DNA from: Actinomycetes bacterium
Lineage (GTDB): Bacteria; Actinomycetota; Acidimicrobiia; Acidimicrobiales; RAAP-2
Assembly (NCBI GenBank): GCA_021791895.1
Contig: JAJYVS010000019.1
Location: forward strand, 1-49,203
DNA length: 49,203 nt
Reading direction: 5' to 3'
In this document: positions 40,214 through 48,498 of the stretch, one piece after another
Numbering within the stretch: position 1 is the stretch's first letter
How the letters are laid out: each line of letters begins with the position of its first letter
Program-made: the position numbers and the translations under genes
The notes under the pieces: generated by a model
The model's input: the letters and a program-made list of their open reading frames with translations, nothing else
Told to the model about the DNA's origin: nothing
Database searches by the model: none

Positions 40214-40861
40214 CTAGGCTCCGTCGTCGGCGCCCTCGGCCGTCGCCTCGGGTGCCGTCTCCGCTTCGGTTCCCGCTCCATCCACCTCGGCCACCGACGG
40301 CGGGGCACCTTCCGCTTCGGCCGTCCCGTCGGCGAGACTCTCCTCCCGGCGCCGCTCCACCAGCGCGGAGAGTCCGAAGGCCAGGTTCTGGGGCAGGGCC
40401 TGGAGCAGGCCGGCCAGCTGCCGAAGGGGGGCGGCCAGACCGCCGGCGAGACGCGCCAGCAGCACGTCGCGCGACGGCAGATCGGCCAGCTGAGTGAGCT
40501 CCTGGCTGCTGAGGGCGGCCCCCCCGGCCAGCCCGCCCTTCACCACCAGGGCCGGATAGCTGCGGGAGAAGTCCCGGAGCGTCTTGGCCGCCACGCTGAG
40601 CTCGCCGCGCACAAAGGCGATGGCGGTGGGCCCGGTGAGCAGGGGGGCGAGCTCCTCGTAGCCGCTGCCCGCCACCGCCAGACGGACCAGCGTGTTCTTG
40701 TAGATCTTGTACTCGCCCACGGCCGCCAGGGCCCGGCGGAGCTCCGCCAGCTGGGTGACCGTCAGGCCCCGGTACTCGGTGACCACCGAGGCGTCGGCCG
40801 CCGCCAGACGCTCCCGCACCTCTTCGACCGCTGCGACCTTCTCGGGCCTCGGGTTCTCCAT
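40214..40861 (-). CDS. rplJ: 50S ribosomal protein L10 with acidic tail
   Basis: The 215-residue L10 has the rRNA-binding domain (EKVAAVEEVRERLAAADASV, YRGLTVTQLAELRRAL, KNTLVRLA) and the helix that binds L7/L12 dimers (LAFGLSALVERRREE). The family usually ends near 165-180 residues; about 40 extra residues here are almost all Ala, Glu, Gly and Thr. ATG 40861 has GGGGGAAG upstream. Confidence 0.97.
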   Translation of the reverse strand: MENPRPEKVAAVEEVRERLAAADASVVTEYRGLTVTQLAELRRALAAVGEYKIYKNTLVRLAVAGSGYEELAPLLTGPTAIAFVRGELSVAAKTLRDFSRSYPALVVKGGLAGGAALSSQELTQLADLPSRDVLLARLAGGLAAPLRQLAGLLQALPQNLAFGLSALVERRREESLADGTAEAEGAPPSVAEVDGAGTEAETAPEATAEGADDGA

Positions 40862-41040
40862 CGCTCGCTTCCCCCGGTCCTCGCCGGGCAGGTCCTGCGG
40901 ACCCTCCCGTAGGCCGCAGCATTGGAGCGACGGTCCCGGCCGGATCCCGGCCCCGGGACTGATCGCCTCGTCAGGCGGGCTCGGGGAGCCCCTTCGGCAC
41001 CGGAGTGCACCGGAGTTCTGCGGCGTTGTCGTTGTGACCG
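40862..41040 (-). promoter_or_regulatory. Probable L10 leader region of rplJL
   Basis: The 212-bp space between rplA and rplJ is unusually long for this cluster and rich in inverted repeats on the minus strand: CTGCGG/CCGCAG around 40900-40923, CGCCT-GACG-AGGCG near 40970, and CCCGG/CCGGG close to the rplJ start. L10 or the L10-L12 complex controls rplJL through such a leader in many bacteria. The match is by position and folding potential only. A 10-bp tandem repeat (GCACCGGAGT, twice) lies at 40997-41016. No clear promoter was found. Confidence 0.4.
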
Positions 41041-41073
41041 TTGCACATTAGCGGGCCGGGCCCGGTGGGTCGG

Positions 41074-41796
41074 TCAGACCTCGGCCAACTCCTCCTCGAT
41101 CTCACGGACCCGGGCCGGGTCGATGTGCACCCCCGGTCCCATCGTGGACGAGAGCGACACCGCCTTGATGTAGCGCCCCTTGGCGGCGGCCGGCTTGACC
41201 CGTACGAGCTCGTCGACGACGGCGTGGATGTTGGCGATCAGCTGGGGCTTCTCGAACGAGGCCTTGCCCACCGGAACGTGGATGTTGCCGACCTTGTCCG
41301 TGCGGTACTCGACCCGCCCGCTCTTGAACTCGCTGACCGCCTTGCCGACGTCCATGGTGACCGTACCGGTCTTGGGGTTGGGCATGAGCCCGCGGGGCCC
41401 GAGGATCCTCCCGAGGGTCCCGACCTGGCCCATGAGGTCGGGGGTCGAGATCGCCACGTCGAAGCCCAAGAACCCCTCGTTGGCAACCCTGCCAACGAGG
41501 TCGTCGGCGCCGACCACGTCGGCTCCGGCAGTTCGGGCCTCGGCCGCCTTCTCGCCGGCGGCGAACACCGCCACCCGGACGTCCCGGCCCGAGCCCGACG
41601 GCAGCGAGAGCGTCCCGCGCAGGATCTGGTCGGCCTTCCTCGGGTCCACCCCGAGCCGGACGGCGAGCTCGATGGTCTCGTCGAACTTGGCCGTGGCCAG
41701 CTGCTTCACCAGATCCACGGCGGCGGAAACGCCCAGGAGCTCCTCCCGGTCCACCTGGGAGAGCGCTTCGCGGTACTTCCTGCCGTGCTGTGTCAT
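41074..41796 (-). CDS. rplA: 50S ribosomal protein L1
   Basis: The 240-residue L1 has FDETIELAVRLGVDPRKADQ, LRGTLSLPSGSG, GRILGPRGLMPNPKTGTVT and the terminal SSTMGPGVHID. L1 forms the mobile stalk that helps release deacylated tRNA. It follows rplK by 33 bp. Confidence 0.98.
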   Translation of the reverse strand: MTQHGRKYREALSQVDREELLGVSAAVDLVKQLATAKFDETIELAVRLGVDPRKADQILRGTLSLPSGSGRDVRVAVFAAGEKAAEARTAGADVVGADDLVGRVANEGFLGFDVAISTPDLMGQVGTLGRILGPRGLMPNPKTGTVTMDVGKAVSEFKSGRVEYRTDKVGNIHVPVGKASFEKPQLIANIHAVVDELVRVKPAAAKGRYIKAVSLSSTMGPGVHIDPARVREIEEELAEV

Positions 41797-41829
41797 GTGG
41801 GTCTCCAGTCCTCGTGGTGGTCCTCGGGC

Positions 41830-42261
41830 TCAACCCGAGACGGTGATCCCCATCGAACGGGCGGTCCCTGCCACCTGCCGTTTCGCCTGCTCGAGGTCGT
41901 CGGTGTTGAGGTCGGGAAGCTTGGTCCGGGCGATCTCGGCCACCTGGGCGTCGGTGACCGACCCCACGTGCTCCCGGCCCGAGGCCGACGCGCCCTTCTC
42001 GACGCCGGCGACCTGCCGCAGGAGTACCGGGGTGGGCGGGGTCTTGAGCTCGAAGGTGAAGGTCCGGTCCTCGAAGATGGTGATGTCCACCGGGATGACC
42101 GTCCCGCGCTGGGACTCGGTGGCGGCGTTGTACTGCTTGCAGAACTCCATGGTCTGGACGCCGTGGGGCCCGAGGGCGGTCCCGACCGGCGGGGCCGGCG
42201 TGGCCGAACCGGCCTCCAACTGGATCTTGACCTTGGCGAGCACTCGCTTGCGGGGGGGCAT
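41830..42261 (-). CDS. rplK: 50S ribosomal protein L11
   Basis: The 143-residue L11 has the proline-rich N-terminal domain ([20 protein letters not shown]) that forms the thiostrepton site with 23S rRNA, and the C-terminal [20 protein letters not shown] segment. ATG 42261 has AGAGGT upstream. It follows nusG by 26 bp. Confidence 0.98.
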   Translation of the reverse strand: MPPRKRVLAKVKIQLEAGSATPAPPVGTALGPHGVQTMEFCKQYNAATESQRGTVIPVDITIFEDRTFTFELKTPPTPVLLRQVAGVEKGASASGREHVGSVTDAQVAEIARTKLPDLNTDDLEQAKRQVAGTARSMGITVSG

Positions 42262-42287
42262 CGTGGTACCTCTCGATCGGTCGGTCG

Positions 42288-43082
42288 CTAGAGCTTCGCC
42301 ACCTGGCTGAACTCCAGCTCGACCGGGGTCTCCCGGCCGAAGATGTTCACCAGGACCTTGAGCTTGAGCTGGTCTTCGTTGATGTCGTCGATCTGACCAG
42401 AGAAGTCGGCGAAGGGGCCCTCTTTCACCCTGACCGTCTCGCCGAGCTCGTACTCCAGACGGGGACGGGTGCGCTTCGGCGTCGCCTCGGTGCCCTCGAC
42501 CTTCACCTGGAGGATGCTCTCGACCTCCCGCCTCGACAGGGGGGTGGGCTTGGTGCCCGGACCGACGAAGCCGGTCACGCCCGGGGTGTTGCGGATCGCC
42601 CCCCAGACGTCGTCGTCGAGGTCGCAGCGCACGAGCAGGTAGCCGGGGAAGACCTTCTTGGCCACCGTCACCTTCTTGCCCGCCTTGAACTCGACGACGT
42701 CCTCCATGGGGATGACGATCTCGAAGACGCGGTCCTCCATGCTCCTAGAGGCCATCACGTTGAACAGATTGCCCTTCACCTTGTTCTCGTAACCCGAGTA
42801 GGTGTGGACCACGTACCAACGCCCTGGACGGTCGAATGGGCTGGGCGGGGGTAGCTGCTCCTCCTCGCCCTCCTCGTCGTACTCGTCGGAGAACTCGTCC
42901 GCCTCGGCGGTGGCGTCGAGGACCAGATCCGGCGCGGCACCGGCCACCCCGACGCCGTCGGACGCCCCGTCACCCGGGGCCGGGTCCTGGCCGAACGGGG
43001 CCTCGGAGCCGTTGTCGGCGGGCTCGTGGTCGGTCGGCGCGACCTCGTCGGCTCCGACCTGCTCTTCGTCTTCGAGGGTCAT
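42288..43082 (-). CDS. nusG: Transcription termination/antitermination protein NusG with acidic N-terminal extension
   Basis: The NGN domain begins about residue 87 ([19 protein letters not shown]) and the KOW domain closes the protein ([20 protein letters not shown]). The total is 264 residues, against 180 in E. coli, because about 85 N-terminal residues are Asp/Glu-rich ([20 protein letters not shown]). Acidic N-terminal extensions are known in actinobacterial NusG. The ATG overlaps the secE stop (ATGA). NusG couples RNA polymerase to S10/NusE and the ribosome. Confidence 0.97.
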   Translation of the reverse strand: MTLEDEEQVGADEVAPTDHEPADNGSEAPFGQDPAPGDGASDGVGVAGAAPDLVLDATAEADEFSDEYDEEGEEEQLPPPSPFDRPGRWYVVHTYSGYENKVKGNLFNVMASRSMEDRVFEIVIPMEDVVEFKAGKKVTVAKKVFPGYLLVRCDLDDDVWGAIRNTPGVTGFVGPGTKPTPLSRREVESILQVKVEGTEATPKRTRPRLEYELGETVRVKEGPFADFSGQIDDINEDQLKLKVLVNIFGRETPVELEFSQVAKL

Positions 43083-43375
43083 TTGTGGAACATGAAGAGC
43101 ACGGCCTTCCCGAAGCCGAGGTTGAAGACGAAGATCAGCGACACCATGATCACGAGCGTGGTGATCACGACCGTCGAGTAGTTGATCATCTCGGCGCGGT
43201 TGGGCCAGGCCACCTGGCGCATCTCGTCGCGGACTTCCCGCACGAACTGGGCGACCGTGGTCCGTTGGCGACGACGGGTGGCGACCGGTGCCTGGGTGGC
43301 GCGTCGGGTCGACGGCGAGCCGTCGGCCTCCATCTGGCCCTGACGCTGCATCAATCGCTTGGTCTCGCGGTTCAT
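43079..43375 (-). CDS. secE: Protein translocase subunit SecE
   Basis: The 98-residue protein has a basic N-terminal region, the conserved amphipathic helix [20 protein letters not shown] and one membrane helix ([20 protein letters not shown]). SecE clamps SecY in the translocon. It follows tRNA-Trp and overlaps nusG by four bases. Confidence 0.96.
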   Translation of the reverse strand: MNRETKRLMQRQGQMEADGSPSTRRATQAPVATRRRQRTTVAQFVREVRDEMRQVAWPNRAEMINYSTVVITTLVIMVSLIFVFNLGFGKAVLFMFHK

Positions 43376-43416
43376 GGGAAACGCTCCGTGTGTCGAGCTG
43401 ATCTCTTCGGGAGAAG

Positions 43417-43489
43417 CAGGGCAGGAGGGACTTGAACCCCCAACCGCCGGTTTTGGAGACCGGTGCTCTACCAGTTGAGCTACTGCCCT
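43417..43489 (-). tRNA. tRNA-Trp (CCA anticodon)
   Basis: A full cloverleaf folds on the minus strand. The acceptor AGGGCAG pairs with CTGCCCT, the anticodon arm is CCGGT-CTCCAAA-ACCGG with anticodon CCA, and the T arm is GGGGG-TTCAAGT-CCCTC. The discriminator is G and CCA is not encoded. It lies between rpmG and secE, a common actinobacterial arrangement. Confidence 0.96.
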
Positions 43490-43598
43490 CGGTGACCGCC
43501 CTCAGCCCTCTTCGGGTGGTGGCCCGAGCCGTCTGACCTGGGCAGCAGGGAGTAAGACTACCACCGACCCCGACCGGTCGGCCCGGCGGGGCAGGCGG

Positions 43599-43763
43599 TC
43601 AGCGGGTCTCCCGGTGCAGGGTGTGCCGGCGGTCCCAGCGGCAGTACTTCTTCATCTCGATCCGCTCGCGGTCGTTGTTCTTGTTCTTCACCGTGATGTA
43701 GTTCCGCCGCTTGCAGACCTCGCAGGCCAGCGTCACCTGAACCCGCTTCTCGTTCTTGGGCAT
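43599..43763 (-). CDS. rpmG: 50S ribosomal protein L33
   Basis: The 54-residue gene encodes [20 protein letters not shown] at the start and [17 protein letters not shown] at the end. It retains the first zinc knuckle (CEVC), but the second reads CRWD, so the fourth cysteine of the zinc-binding form is Asp. It may bind zinc weakly or represent an intermediate form. It lies between tRNA-Met and tRNA-Trp, upstream of secE. Confidence 0.96.
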   Translation of the reverse strand: MPKNEKRVQVTLACEVCKRRNYITVKNKNNDRERIEMKKYCRWDRRHTLHRETR

Positions 43764-43839
43764 CCCCCGTCCTCCTCTCCTCTGACCTCGTCTCTTCCTT
43801 CAACCCGGGTCCTTCGACCCGGACTTCCCGCCCCGGTGG

Positions 43840-43913
43840 TAGCGGCGGCGGGACTCGAACCCGCGACCCCACGATTATGAGCCGTGTGCTCTGACCAACT
43901 GAGCTACGCCGCC
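43840..43913 (-). tRNA. tRNA-Met (CAT anticodon, elongator type)
   Basis: On the minus strand the acceptor GGCGGCG pairs with CGCCGCT (a G-U at the first pair). The anticodon arm is CACGG-CTCATAA-TCGTG and the T arm GCGGG-TTCGAGT-CCCGC. The discriminator A is followed by an encoded CCA (43839-43837). The paired first position argues against initiator tRNA. An isoleucine tRNA with modified CAT cannot be fully excluded. Confidence 0.92.
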
Positions 43914-43917
43914 GGGG

Positions 43918-43990
43918 AGCCCCCTGTCGGAATCGAACCGACGACACCAGCCTTACCATGGCTGTGCTCTGCCGACTGAGCTAAGGGGGC
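43918..43990 (-). tRNA. tRNA-Thr (GGT anticodon)
   Basis: On the minus strand the acceptor GCCCCCT pairs with AGGGGGC, and the anticodon arm is CAGCC-ATGGTAA-GGCTG with anticodon GGT. The T arm is GTCGG-TTCGATT-CCGAC and the discriminator is T. CCA is not encoded. It is 4 bases from tRNA-Met, so the two are probably cut from one precursor. Confidence 0.95.
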
Positions 43991-44015
43991 GCGGCACTCG
44001 GTCGACCGCCCGCTC

Positions 44016-44021
44016 ATGTTA
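44016..44021 (-). promoter_or_regulatory. Candidate -10 box for the tRNA-Thr/secE/nusG transcript
   Basis: TAACAT is read on the minus strand 26 bases before the 5' end of tRNA-Thr, an expected distance for a tRNA promoter. No good -35 element is visible 16-18 bases upstream. Divergent transcription of the acetyltransferase gene begins at 44101. Confidence 0.3.
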
Positions 44022-44100
44022 CGCCACCGCCGCAGGACCCGGTCCGGGCCGTCGCAGGGGACGATCCGGGCCGCCCGTCCGGCCCGCCTACCATCTCGAG

Positions 44101-44619
44101 ATGCTGATCCGGCTGGCCGAGGAGGGGGACCTCGACGCCATCGCCGCCATCTACAACGCCGAGGTCACCGAGTCCCTGGTCACCCTGGACATCGTGCCGA
44201 GGAGCGCCGACGAACAACGGGAGTGGCTGGACCACCACGGCGGGGCCCACCCGGCGGTAGTCGCCGTGGACGAGCCGGGCACCGGTGAGCTGGTCGGGGC
44301 CCGGGGCGAGGCGGTGCTCGGCTTCGCGTCCCTCTCGCCCTTCCGGGAGAAGCCCGGCTACGCGACCACGGTGGAGAACTCGGTCTACGTCTCCCGGCTC
44401 TCTCGGCGGCGCGGGGTCGGCCGGGCACTGCTCGAGGAGCTGGTCCGCCTGGCCCAGGCGGGAGGGTTCCACACGATCATCGCCCGCACCGAGGGCTCCA
44501 ACACCGCCTCCACCGAGCTCCATCTGGCCTGCGGATTCGAGCTGGTCGGCGTCGAACGGGAGGTCGGGCGCAAGCACGGGCACTGGCTCGACGTCGTCGA
44601 GCTGCAGCTGATGCTCTGA
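44101..44619 (+). CDS. GNAT acetyltransferase, phosphinothricin acetyltransferase-like
   Basis: The 172-residue protein has the family start MLIRLAEEGDLDAIAAIYNA. The acetyl-CoA-binding segment is SVYVSRLSRRRGVGRALLEE, followed by FHTIIARTEGSNTAS, the CGFELVGVEREVGRKHG segment and WLDVVELQ, the order typical of PAT/Bar and MddA-like N-acetyltransferases. Substrates in the group include phosphinothricin and methionine derivatives; none can be chosen here. Its TGA stop and the mptB stop on the other strand abut as TGATCA, with no spacer. Confidence 0.88.
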   Translation: MLIRLAEEGDLDAIAAIYNAEVTESLVTLDIVPRSADEQREWLDHHGGAHPAVVAVDEPGTGELVGARGEAVLGFASLSPFREKPGYATTVENSVYVSRLSRRRGVGRALLEELVRLAQAGGFHTIIARTEGSNTASTELHLACGFELVGVEREVGRKHGHWLDVVELQLML

Positions 44620-46356
44620 TCAGACCTCGGCCAACCGGGGTGGCGGCCCGCCGCCCGCGGCCTCCCCCGCCACCGCCGGTTCCTCGATGTCGGACCGCCA
44701 CGAGGCCGACCACCGTCCGAGCGGCACCAGGAGGACCCCGAGGAGGAACAGCAGGCCGAGCGCGACCGAGATCGGGTCGGAGTGAAGGAGCTGATCGACC
44801 AGCACCCGCCCCCCGGGGAGCCCGAGGAACGGGCCGAGGACCGACACCGCCATCACCATGGACCGCCAGCGGCCGGTGGCGACCGGGGTGATCAGGACCA
44901 ACCCCCAGGTCAGGTACCACTGCTGGACGATCGGTCCCAGGACCACGAACAGCAGCAGGGTGATGGCCAGGGCCTTCAGCCCGCCGATCTTGTCGCTCAC
45001 CTTGAGCAGGTAGATCCCGGCGACCGTCGCCACGGCGAAGCCGAGGACGCGGGCGGCCGAGAGCACCCCGGTCGTCGACACGTGCAGGCCGACGACATGG
45101 AGGAGACCGCTCGTCCCGAGGCCGATGGCGGTGGTGGGCGCCAGCCAGCTCCGCACGGTCCCGGGGGTCTCGAGGTTGGCCACCCAGCCCCACCCGAGGC
45201 CGCTCAAGGCCGAGAAGAGGGCCAGGATGGCCAGGGTGATGATGCCGGCGGTCAGGATCGGCCGGACCCGCTGACGCCACGGCACGCCGACCCCGAGCCA
45301 CTCCCAGCCGATGTAGAGCACCCCGAGGCCGGCCGGCGCCTTGATCGCGGTGGCCAGAGCGCACAGCACGACGCCCCAGAACGGGTGCTTGGACTTCGCC
45401 GCGGTGATCCCGGCCACGAGGAGTCCCAGCATGATGGCGTCGTTGTGGGCCGATCCGACCAGGGTCAACAGCACCACCGGGTTGAGCACGCTCAACAGGA
45501 AGATCGGGCCCGGATCCCGCCCGTAGGCGCGGGCGAGCTTGGGGATGCAGAACGCGATGAGGGCGACCCCGGCCACGGCCAGGAGCCGCAGCAGGACCAC
45601 CGTGACCAGCACGTGGTGCAGGCTGGCGCTGGCGAAGAACCCGTCGATCATCAAGAACAGCGGCCCGTAGGGCGCCGGTGCGTTCAGCCATAGCGAGTCG
45701 ACCGGGCTGACGTAGGGCCCGGCTCCGAGGGTGTAAGGCCCGTAGTTGTAGGGGTTGATGTGGTGGCTCACCATCTCGCCCTGGGCCGCGTACGAGAACA
45801 CGTCCCGGCTGAAGATCGGCGCGATCACGAGCACGGGGATCAGCCACAGGGCGAGGATGAGCCACAGGTGCTTGATGGGGACCCCGGGGCGCCGGGCGAG
45901 CGCCCGGGTCAGTCCCAGCCAGACCCGCGCCAGCAGCACCAGACCCCCGTAGACCGCGACCAGGCCGAAAAGCAAGAAGGCGGTAGACGTCGCACCCTGC
46001 TGCGACGGCTCGCCGAAGAACCAAGTGCCAGGCATCTCCAGCTTGAACGGCGAGCTGTCGATCGAGACGCCGACGGCCAACGAGGCCAGGGCCAGGAAGC
46101 CGATGAGGGCGGGGCGCAGAAGGAAACGCCAGTCGTTCGGCTCCGAGCGGTCGGGGTCGACGTTCTCGGCTAGGACGCCTGCCGGTGCGACCCGGACCCG
46201 GACGACCTCGGTGAGAAGGGCGGCCCGGTGCACCGCCCACCGAAGGCGCTCGGACACACCCGCGCTGACGGCGCGCGCGCGTCCGAGCGTCCCCCCGGCT
46301 GCCTTCGGTGGGTTGGGAGCGGAAGCCTCGTGCTGATCTCTCAGTTGGTCTCCCAC
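44620..46356 (-). CDS. mptB: Polyprenol-phosphate-mannose-dependent alpha-1,6-mannosyltransferase, MptB-like
   Basis: The 578-residue integral membrane protein has about 13 hydrophobic helices after a soluble N-terminus of 75 residues. The first large extracytoplasmic loop carries FSRDVFSYAAQGEM, then HHINPYNYGP, with the acidic catalytic pair expected of GT-C mannosyltransferases of the MptA/MptB group. That group extends mannan cores of lipoglycans in actinobacteria. It starts at GTG 46356. The gene is alone on its strand between the tRNA cluster and the crotonase gene. Confidence 0.82.
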   Translation of the reverse strand: MGDQLRDQHEASAPNPPKAAGGTLGRARAVSAGVSERLRWAVHRAALLTEVVRVRVAPAGVLAENVDPDRSEPNDWRFLLRPALIGFLALASLAVGVSIDSSPFKLEMPGTWFFGEPSQQGATSTAFLLFGLVAVYGGLVLLARVWLGLTRALARRPGVPIKHLWLILALWLIPVLVIAPIFSRDVFSYAAQGEMVSHHINPYNYGPYTLGAGPYVSPVDSLWLNAPAPYGPLFLMIDGFFASASLHHVLVTVVLLRLLAVAGVALIAFCIPKLARAYGRDPGPIFLLSVLNPVVLLTLVGSAHNDAIMLGLLVAGITAAKSKHPFWGVVLCALATAIKAPAGLGVLYIGWEWLGVGVPWRQRVRPILTAGIITLAILALFSALSGLGWGWVANLETPGTVRSWLAPTTAIGLGTSGLLHVVGLHVSTTGVLSAARVLGFAVATVAGIYLLKVSDKIGGLKALAITLLLFVVLGPIVQQWYLTWGLVLITPVATGRWRSMVMAVSVLGPFLGLPGGRVLVDQLLHSDPISVALGLLFLLGVLLVPLGRWSASWRSDIEEPAVAGEAAGGGPPPRLAEV

Positions 46357-46503
46357 TCAGATCTCGCTCAGACTCGACCAACGGCTGACCGCCCGGCGTG
46401 CCCGCGACCTGCCGCCCCCTCCCGGCGCTACCCGTGACCACATGGTTGGCCATGGAACCGGGCCGGACGAAGGACTCCTCCGCTCGACACTGTTCCGTAA
46501 TCG

Positions 46504-46531
46504 CATTGTAACGGCATCTGTTGCCGACGCA
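46504..46531 (-). promoter_or_regulatory. Predicted mptB promoter
   Basis: On the minus strand TTGCGT (46531-46526) and TACAAT (46509-46504) are spaced 16 bases apart in a locally AT-rich patch. The leader to mptB would be about 140 bases. The 279-bp region is shared with the divergent crotonase gene; no gene lies in it. Confidence 0.45.
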
Positions 46532-46635
46532 AGGGCTCTGACCTCGGACTTCGACCCGCACGAAATCGGCCCCGAGGTTCCGTAACAACGTCCCGATACC
46601 GTGCCCCGACCGCCGGCACGACAAGGAGACGCCCC

Positions 46636-47343
46636 ATGGCACCGCTTAGCTACCAGGTCGACGACGGGGTCGCCTCGATCACCATGGACGACGGCAAGGT
46701 CAACGTCCTCTCCCCCGAGATGCTGGCCGAGCTCCGCGCCGCGTTGGACCGAGCCGCCGGCGACGCCCTGCCCGTCGTTCTGCGGGGACGGGACGGCATC
46801 TTCTCCGCCGGGTTCGACCTCAAGGTCCTGACGGGGGCGGGCTCTGCGGCGGCGGATCTCCTCAAAGCCGGGTTCACCCTGACCGAGCGGCTCCTCTCGT
46901 TCCCGGCGCCGACGGTGGTCGCGTGCACCGGGCACGCCATCGCCATGGGTCTGTTCACGCTGCTCTCCGGCGATTACCGGATCGGCGTCAGCGGCCCCTA
47001 CCGCCTCACCGCCAACGAGGTCGCCATCGGCATGACGTTGCCCCGATCGGCCACCGAGGTGTGCCGCTACCGCCTGGCCCCCGGCTCCTTCGACCGGGCC
47101 GTCGTCCTCGCCGAGGTGTTCAGCCCGGAGTCCGCTGTCACGGCCGGGATCCTCGACCAGGTGGTCGCGGCCGAGGAGCTGGACGCCACCCTCGACGCGG
47201 TGGTGGGCCGCCTGCGCTCCCTCGACCCCGGGGCCCATCGGGCCACCAAGCTGCGCGCCCGGGAGGAGCTGCTCGCGACCCTCCGAGCGGCAATCGAGGC
47301 CGACGACGCCGATTTTCGTCGGGCCTTCGCCAGCCGAATCTGA
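46636..47343 (+). CDS. Crotonase / enoyl-CoA hydratase family protein
   Basis: The 235-residue protein has the crotonase fold: VASITMDDGKVNVLSPEMLA, the first oxyanion-hole segment GIFSAGFDLKVL, and CTGHAIAMGLFTLLSGDYRI. The first catalytic Glu position is occupied (ANEVAIGM), but the second aligns to Ala (FDRAVVLAEV), so hydratase activity is doubtful and another crotonase reaction is possible. ATG 46636 follows AAGGAG. It is 7 bp from the TetR gene, which probably regulates it. Confidence 0.88.
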   Translation: MAPLSYQVDDGVASITMDDGKVNVLSPEMLAELRAALDRAAGDALPVVLRGRDGIFSAGFDLKVLTGAGSAAADLLKAGFTLTERLLSFPAPTVVACTGHAIAMGLFTLLSGDYRIGVSGPYRLTANEVAIGMTLPRSATEVCRYRLAPGSFDRAVVLAEVFSPESAVTAGILDQVVAAEELDATLDAVVGRLRSLDPGAHRATKLRAREELLATLRAAIEADDADFRRAFASRI

Positions 47344-47350
47344 ACGCTCG

Positions 47351-47968
47351 ATGGGTCGGCGCAAGGAGCGGACCCCCGAGCTACGGGAGCGGGTCCTCCG
47401 TGCCGCCGTGGCGCTGCTCGAGGAGGGTGGTGCGGCCCGGTTCACCGCGCGGAGCGTGGCCGCCGGGGCCGGCACCTCCACCCCGGCAATCTACGAGCTG
47501 TTCGGAGACAAGGCCGGTCTGATCCAGGCCGTGATCGTCGAGGGGTTCCGTCTTCTGCACCAGGACCTCGAGGCGCTCCCGGTCTCCGCCGACCCCCGCG
47601 ACGACCTCGAGACGGCCCTCGGGGCCCTGCGACGCTTCGTGACCGGGCACCCGGCGCTGGCCCAGGTCATGTTCTCCCGACCACTCGCCGACATCGACCC
47701 CCCGCCCGAATCGGGGCCCGCCGGCCGGGCGATCCTCCAGCTCGTCCGCGCCCGGGTGCGCCGCTGCGTCGCAGCCGGCGTGATCGCCGGCGACCAGACC
47801 GACGTCGCCCACGGGTTGATCGCCCTCGCCCAGGGGCTGGCCGGGGCGGAGGCCAACGGCGGGATGGGGAGTTCCAGGGCGTCGGCCGACCGACGGTGGT
47901 CGATCACGGTCCGGGCCGTCCTCAACGGACTGGCCCCGGATCGACCACCGCGCCTCGCCGCCCGCTGA
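47351..47968 (+). CDS. TetR-family transcriptional regulator
   Basis: The 205-residue protein has an N-terminal TetR helix-turn-helix (residues about 10-57: LRERVLRAAVALLEEGGAAR, FTARSVAAGAGTSTPAIYEL, FGDKAGLIQAV) and a C-terminal helical ligand-binding region similar to TetR_C domains. It lies just downstream of the crotonase gene on the same strand and may control it in response to an acyl-CoA; this is inferred from context. Confidence 0.9.
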   Translation: MGRRKERTPELRERVLRAAVALLEEGGAARFTARSVAAGAGTSTPAIYELFGDKAGLIQAVIVEGFRLLHQDLEALPVSADPRDDLETALGALRRFVTGHPALAQVMFSRPLADIDPPPESGPAGRAILQLVRARVRRCVAAGVIAGDQTDVAHGLIALAQGLAGAEANGGMGSSRASADRRWSITVRAVLNGLAPDRPPRLAAR

Positions 47969-47984
47969 AGCCCACTCGGTCCGG

Positions 47985-48488
47985 TCATCGACCGTCCTCG
48001 GGGATCGGGGCGGTTGGCGGCCCGGGGACCGAGAAGTGCAGCACAATCTGCTCGCTCGGGTGTCCCGGCAGGCCCACCACCGAGTGCTCCGCGTGACCCG
48101 ACGCCTCGGCGACCGTCGAGGGCCAGAAGTCGGCGGCCTCCTCGTTGGCAAGGTCGTAGGCGAGCTCCCAGTCACCGGGCCGGCCGCGAACACGAGGGCA
48201 GCGGCCCGACGCCCCGGCGCCGGTGGCCGCGGACCACGAAGCACTCCGACAGTTCGCTGCGGCTCTCCGGGAGCGCCCGGACCATGGCGAAACCGGCCAG
48301 GTGTCCTCGGTGCCGGATCAGCCAGGCCTGTCGCGACGCCTCCAGGAAGAGGGCGTCGAGGTAGCGGTAGACGAAGTCCCGTGCTCGGTGAGCTCGAAGC
48401 CCCGGATCGGGGAGAAGTCGTGCCGGTACAGCTGCAAGAGGTTGGCCAGGACGCTCTTCTCCTCTTCTTGGACCGGCTCGAGCGCCAC
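47985..48488 (-). pseudogene. GNAT acetyltransferase with several frameshifts
   Basis: Starting at GTG 48488 the sequence reads MALEPVQEEEKSVLANLLQL and YRHDFSPIRGFELTEHG. It then shifts by one base to DFVYRYLDALFLEASRQAWL with HLAGFAMVRALPES and CFVVRGHRRRGVG. It shifts again to AALVFAAG and once more to DWELAYDLANEEAADFW through PGHPSEQIVLHFSVPG, ending at TGA 47985. The order matches a GNAT domain including the acetyl-CoA-binding RRxGVG turn. At least three indels make it non-functional as read. Confidence 0.75.
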
Positions 48489-48498
48489 CTGCTCGGGT

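Noticed and set aside
44477-46642. A 721-codon minus-strand frame over mptB
   Set aside because: It is Arg/Pro/Gly-rich and out of phase with the well-supported membrane protein.
47381-48498. The C-terminal 370 codons of the open frame that begins as a GNAT protein
   Set aside because: They run out of phase across another GNAT gene and antisense to the TetR gene, so they reflect a lost stop codon rather than a real domain.
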